A program made the translations under genes and the position numbers. The notes beneath the pieces are model-generated. The model had not been told where the DNA came from and searched no databases. It saw nothing but the letters and a program-made list of their open reading frames with translations. DNA of 41,930 bases from contig JAKEFK010000197.1 of the NCBI GenBank assembly GCA_022616075.1, positions 1 to 41,930 on the forward strand, in the 5' to 3' direction. Of the stretch, positions 41,551 through 41,930 are shown one piece after another; position 1 is the stretch's first letter; each line of letters opens with the position of its first letter. The stretch comes from a bacterium (GTDB lineage: Bacteria > Acidobacteriota > HRBIN11 > JAKEFK01).

Positions 41551-41930
41551 TGAAGTTTCTGGATTAACGAACGGACTTTTGTAAGGTCGGTTGCGTATCG
41601 ATTTCGCGGCGCATTTTTTTCAAATTCCTTCAACAGCTCAAGGGCTTTGTCTCTTTGCTGATTTTCGAGATATGCGAAAGCCAGGTTCAGCATCGCATCG
41701 TAATTTTTTCTGTTCTCATTCAGCGCCAGCGTCCAGTTCTTAATCGCCTCACCCCAGTTCTTTTTGCTCGCATGAATCACACCGAGGCCATTGTATGCGC
41801 CGGCCAGATGCGGATTCGCTCGAATGGCGGCCTGCAATTGTTTTTCTGCGAGGTCAAATTTTTTTTGTGTAAGATAAAGCGTACCCATATTGTTCAGAGT
41901 CATCGCATTCGATGGGTCCAGTGCGACGGC
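41547..41930 (-). CDS. C-terminal part of a TPR protein cut by the window edge
   Basis: The frame is open to the window edge (128 codons visible, including the stop) and continues upstream of the window; a Met at 41903 is internal. At least three TPR motifs are visible (MGTLYLTQKKFDLAEKQLQAA, NGLGVIHASKKNWGEAIKNW, LNLAFAYLENQQRDKALELL). Its stop overlaps the start of the next gene (ATGA), so it belongs to the same run. Given its two neighbours, it may be the tail of a third phosphatase-like/TPR paralogue; that can only be guessed. Confidence 0.8.
   Translation of the reverse strand, partial: AVALDPSNAMTLNNMGTLYLTQKKFDLAEKQLQAAIRANPHLAGAYNGLGVIHASKKNWGEAIKNWTLALNENRKNYDAMLNLAFAYLENQQRDKALELLKEFEKNAPRNRYATDLTKVRSLIQKLQ

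Overview
The window reads as a chromosomal piece of a Gram-negative-type soil or environmental bacterium, most likely Acidobacteriota or a close neighbour. This is inferred from gene families, not from a marker gene: an ECF sigma factor coupled to a Ser/Thr kinase with STAND and WD40 parts, HAF-type repeats, a GWxTD protein, several CRTAC1 (FG-GAP/UnbV) lipoproteins, alkaline-phosphatase-superfamily proteins fused to TPRs, and a pentahaem cytochrome with TPRs. There is no rRNA gene and no phage or insertion-sequence gene.

Layout. 1-1.6 kb: a cupredoxin lipoprotein, a 33-codon remnant of aspartate racemase, and a HAF-repeat gene (126-bp period) cut by an amber codon. 1.7-7 kb: sigma factor and giant kinase, ending in a clear terminator. 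7.1-8.1 kb: an rtcA (RNA 3'-phosphate cyclase) pseudogene beside a tRNA-Val/tRNA-Asp pair. 8.1-15.1 kb: membrane and housekeeping genes (GT-C-like protein, LMF1-like protein, malQ, an EamA exporter, a small membrane protein with dut, a Nudix hydrolase). 15.1-17 kb: a fused inositol-phosphatase-like/ADP-ribosylglycohydrolase. 17-20.3 kb: hemE-hemH-hemY in the same order as in Bacillus subtilis. 20.4-23.5 kb: a small membrane protein, then a Cpx-like histidine kinase/response regulator pair divergent from a Spy/CpxP-like gene.

23.6-41.9 kb is the distinctive part. A plus-strand pair (pentahaem cytochrome-TPR, CRTAC1 lipoprotein) converges on a tightly packed minus-strand run of at least seven genes: a truncated TPR gene, two anchored alkaline-phosphatase-superfamily/TPR proteins whose active-site Cys/Ser is replaced by Thr, a GWxTD/TPR protein, a CRTAC1 lipoprotein, an anchored TPR protein and a TPR-FG-GAP-UnbV lipoprotein with a large unassigned C-terminus. 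Most neighbours overlap by 1-17 bp, every product is exported or anchored, and five of the seven carry clear TPRs. I read it as one envelope or cell-surface module of unknown function.

The most unusual feature is a layer of small palindromes headed GTAG (REP/REPIN-like), plus other dispersed palindromes, sitting at gene junctions. In four genes of the minus-strand run they lie inside the reading frame, between the start codon and the membrane anchor or lipobox, so repeat DNA is translated into the protein N-terminus. Three genes also take their TAG stop from a GTAG head. Two copies of one 53-bp element, one intergenic (28030-28082) and one coding (41470-41522), agree at 46 of 53 bases. No REP-associated transposase lies in the window.
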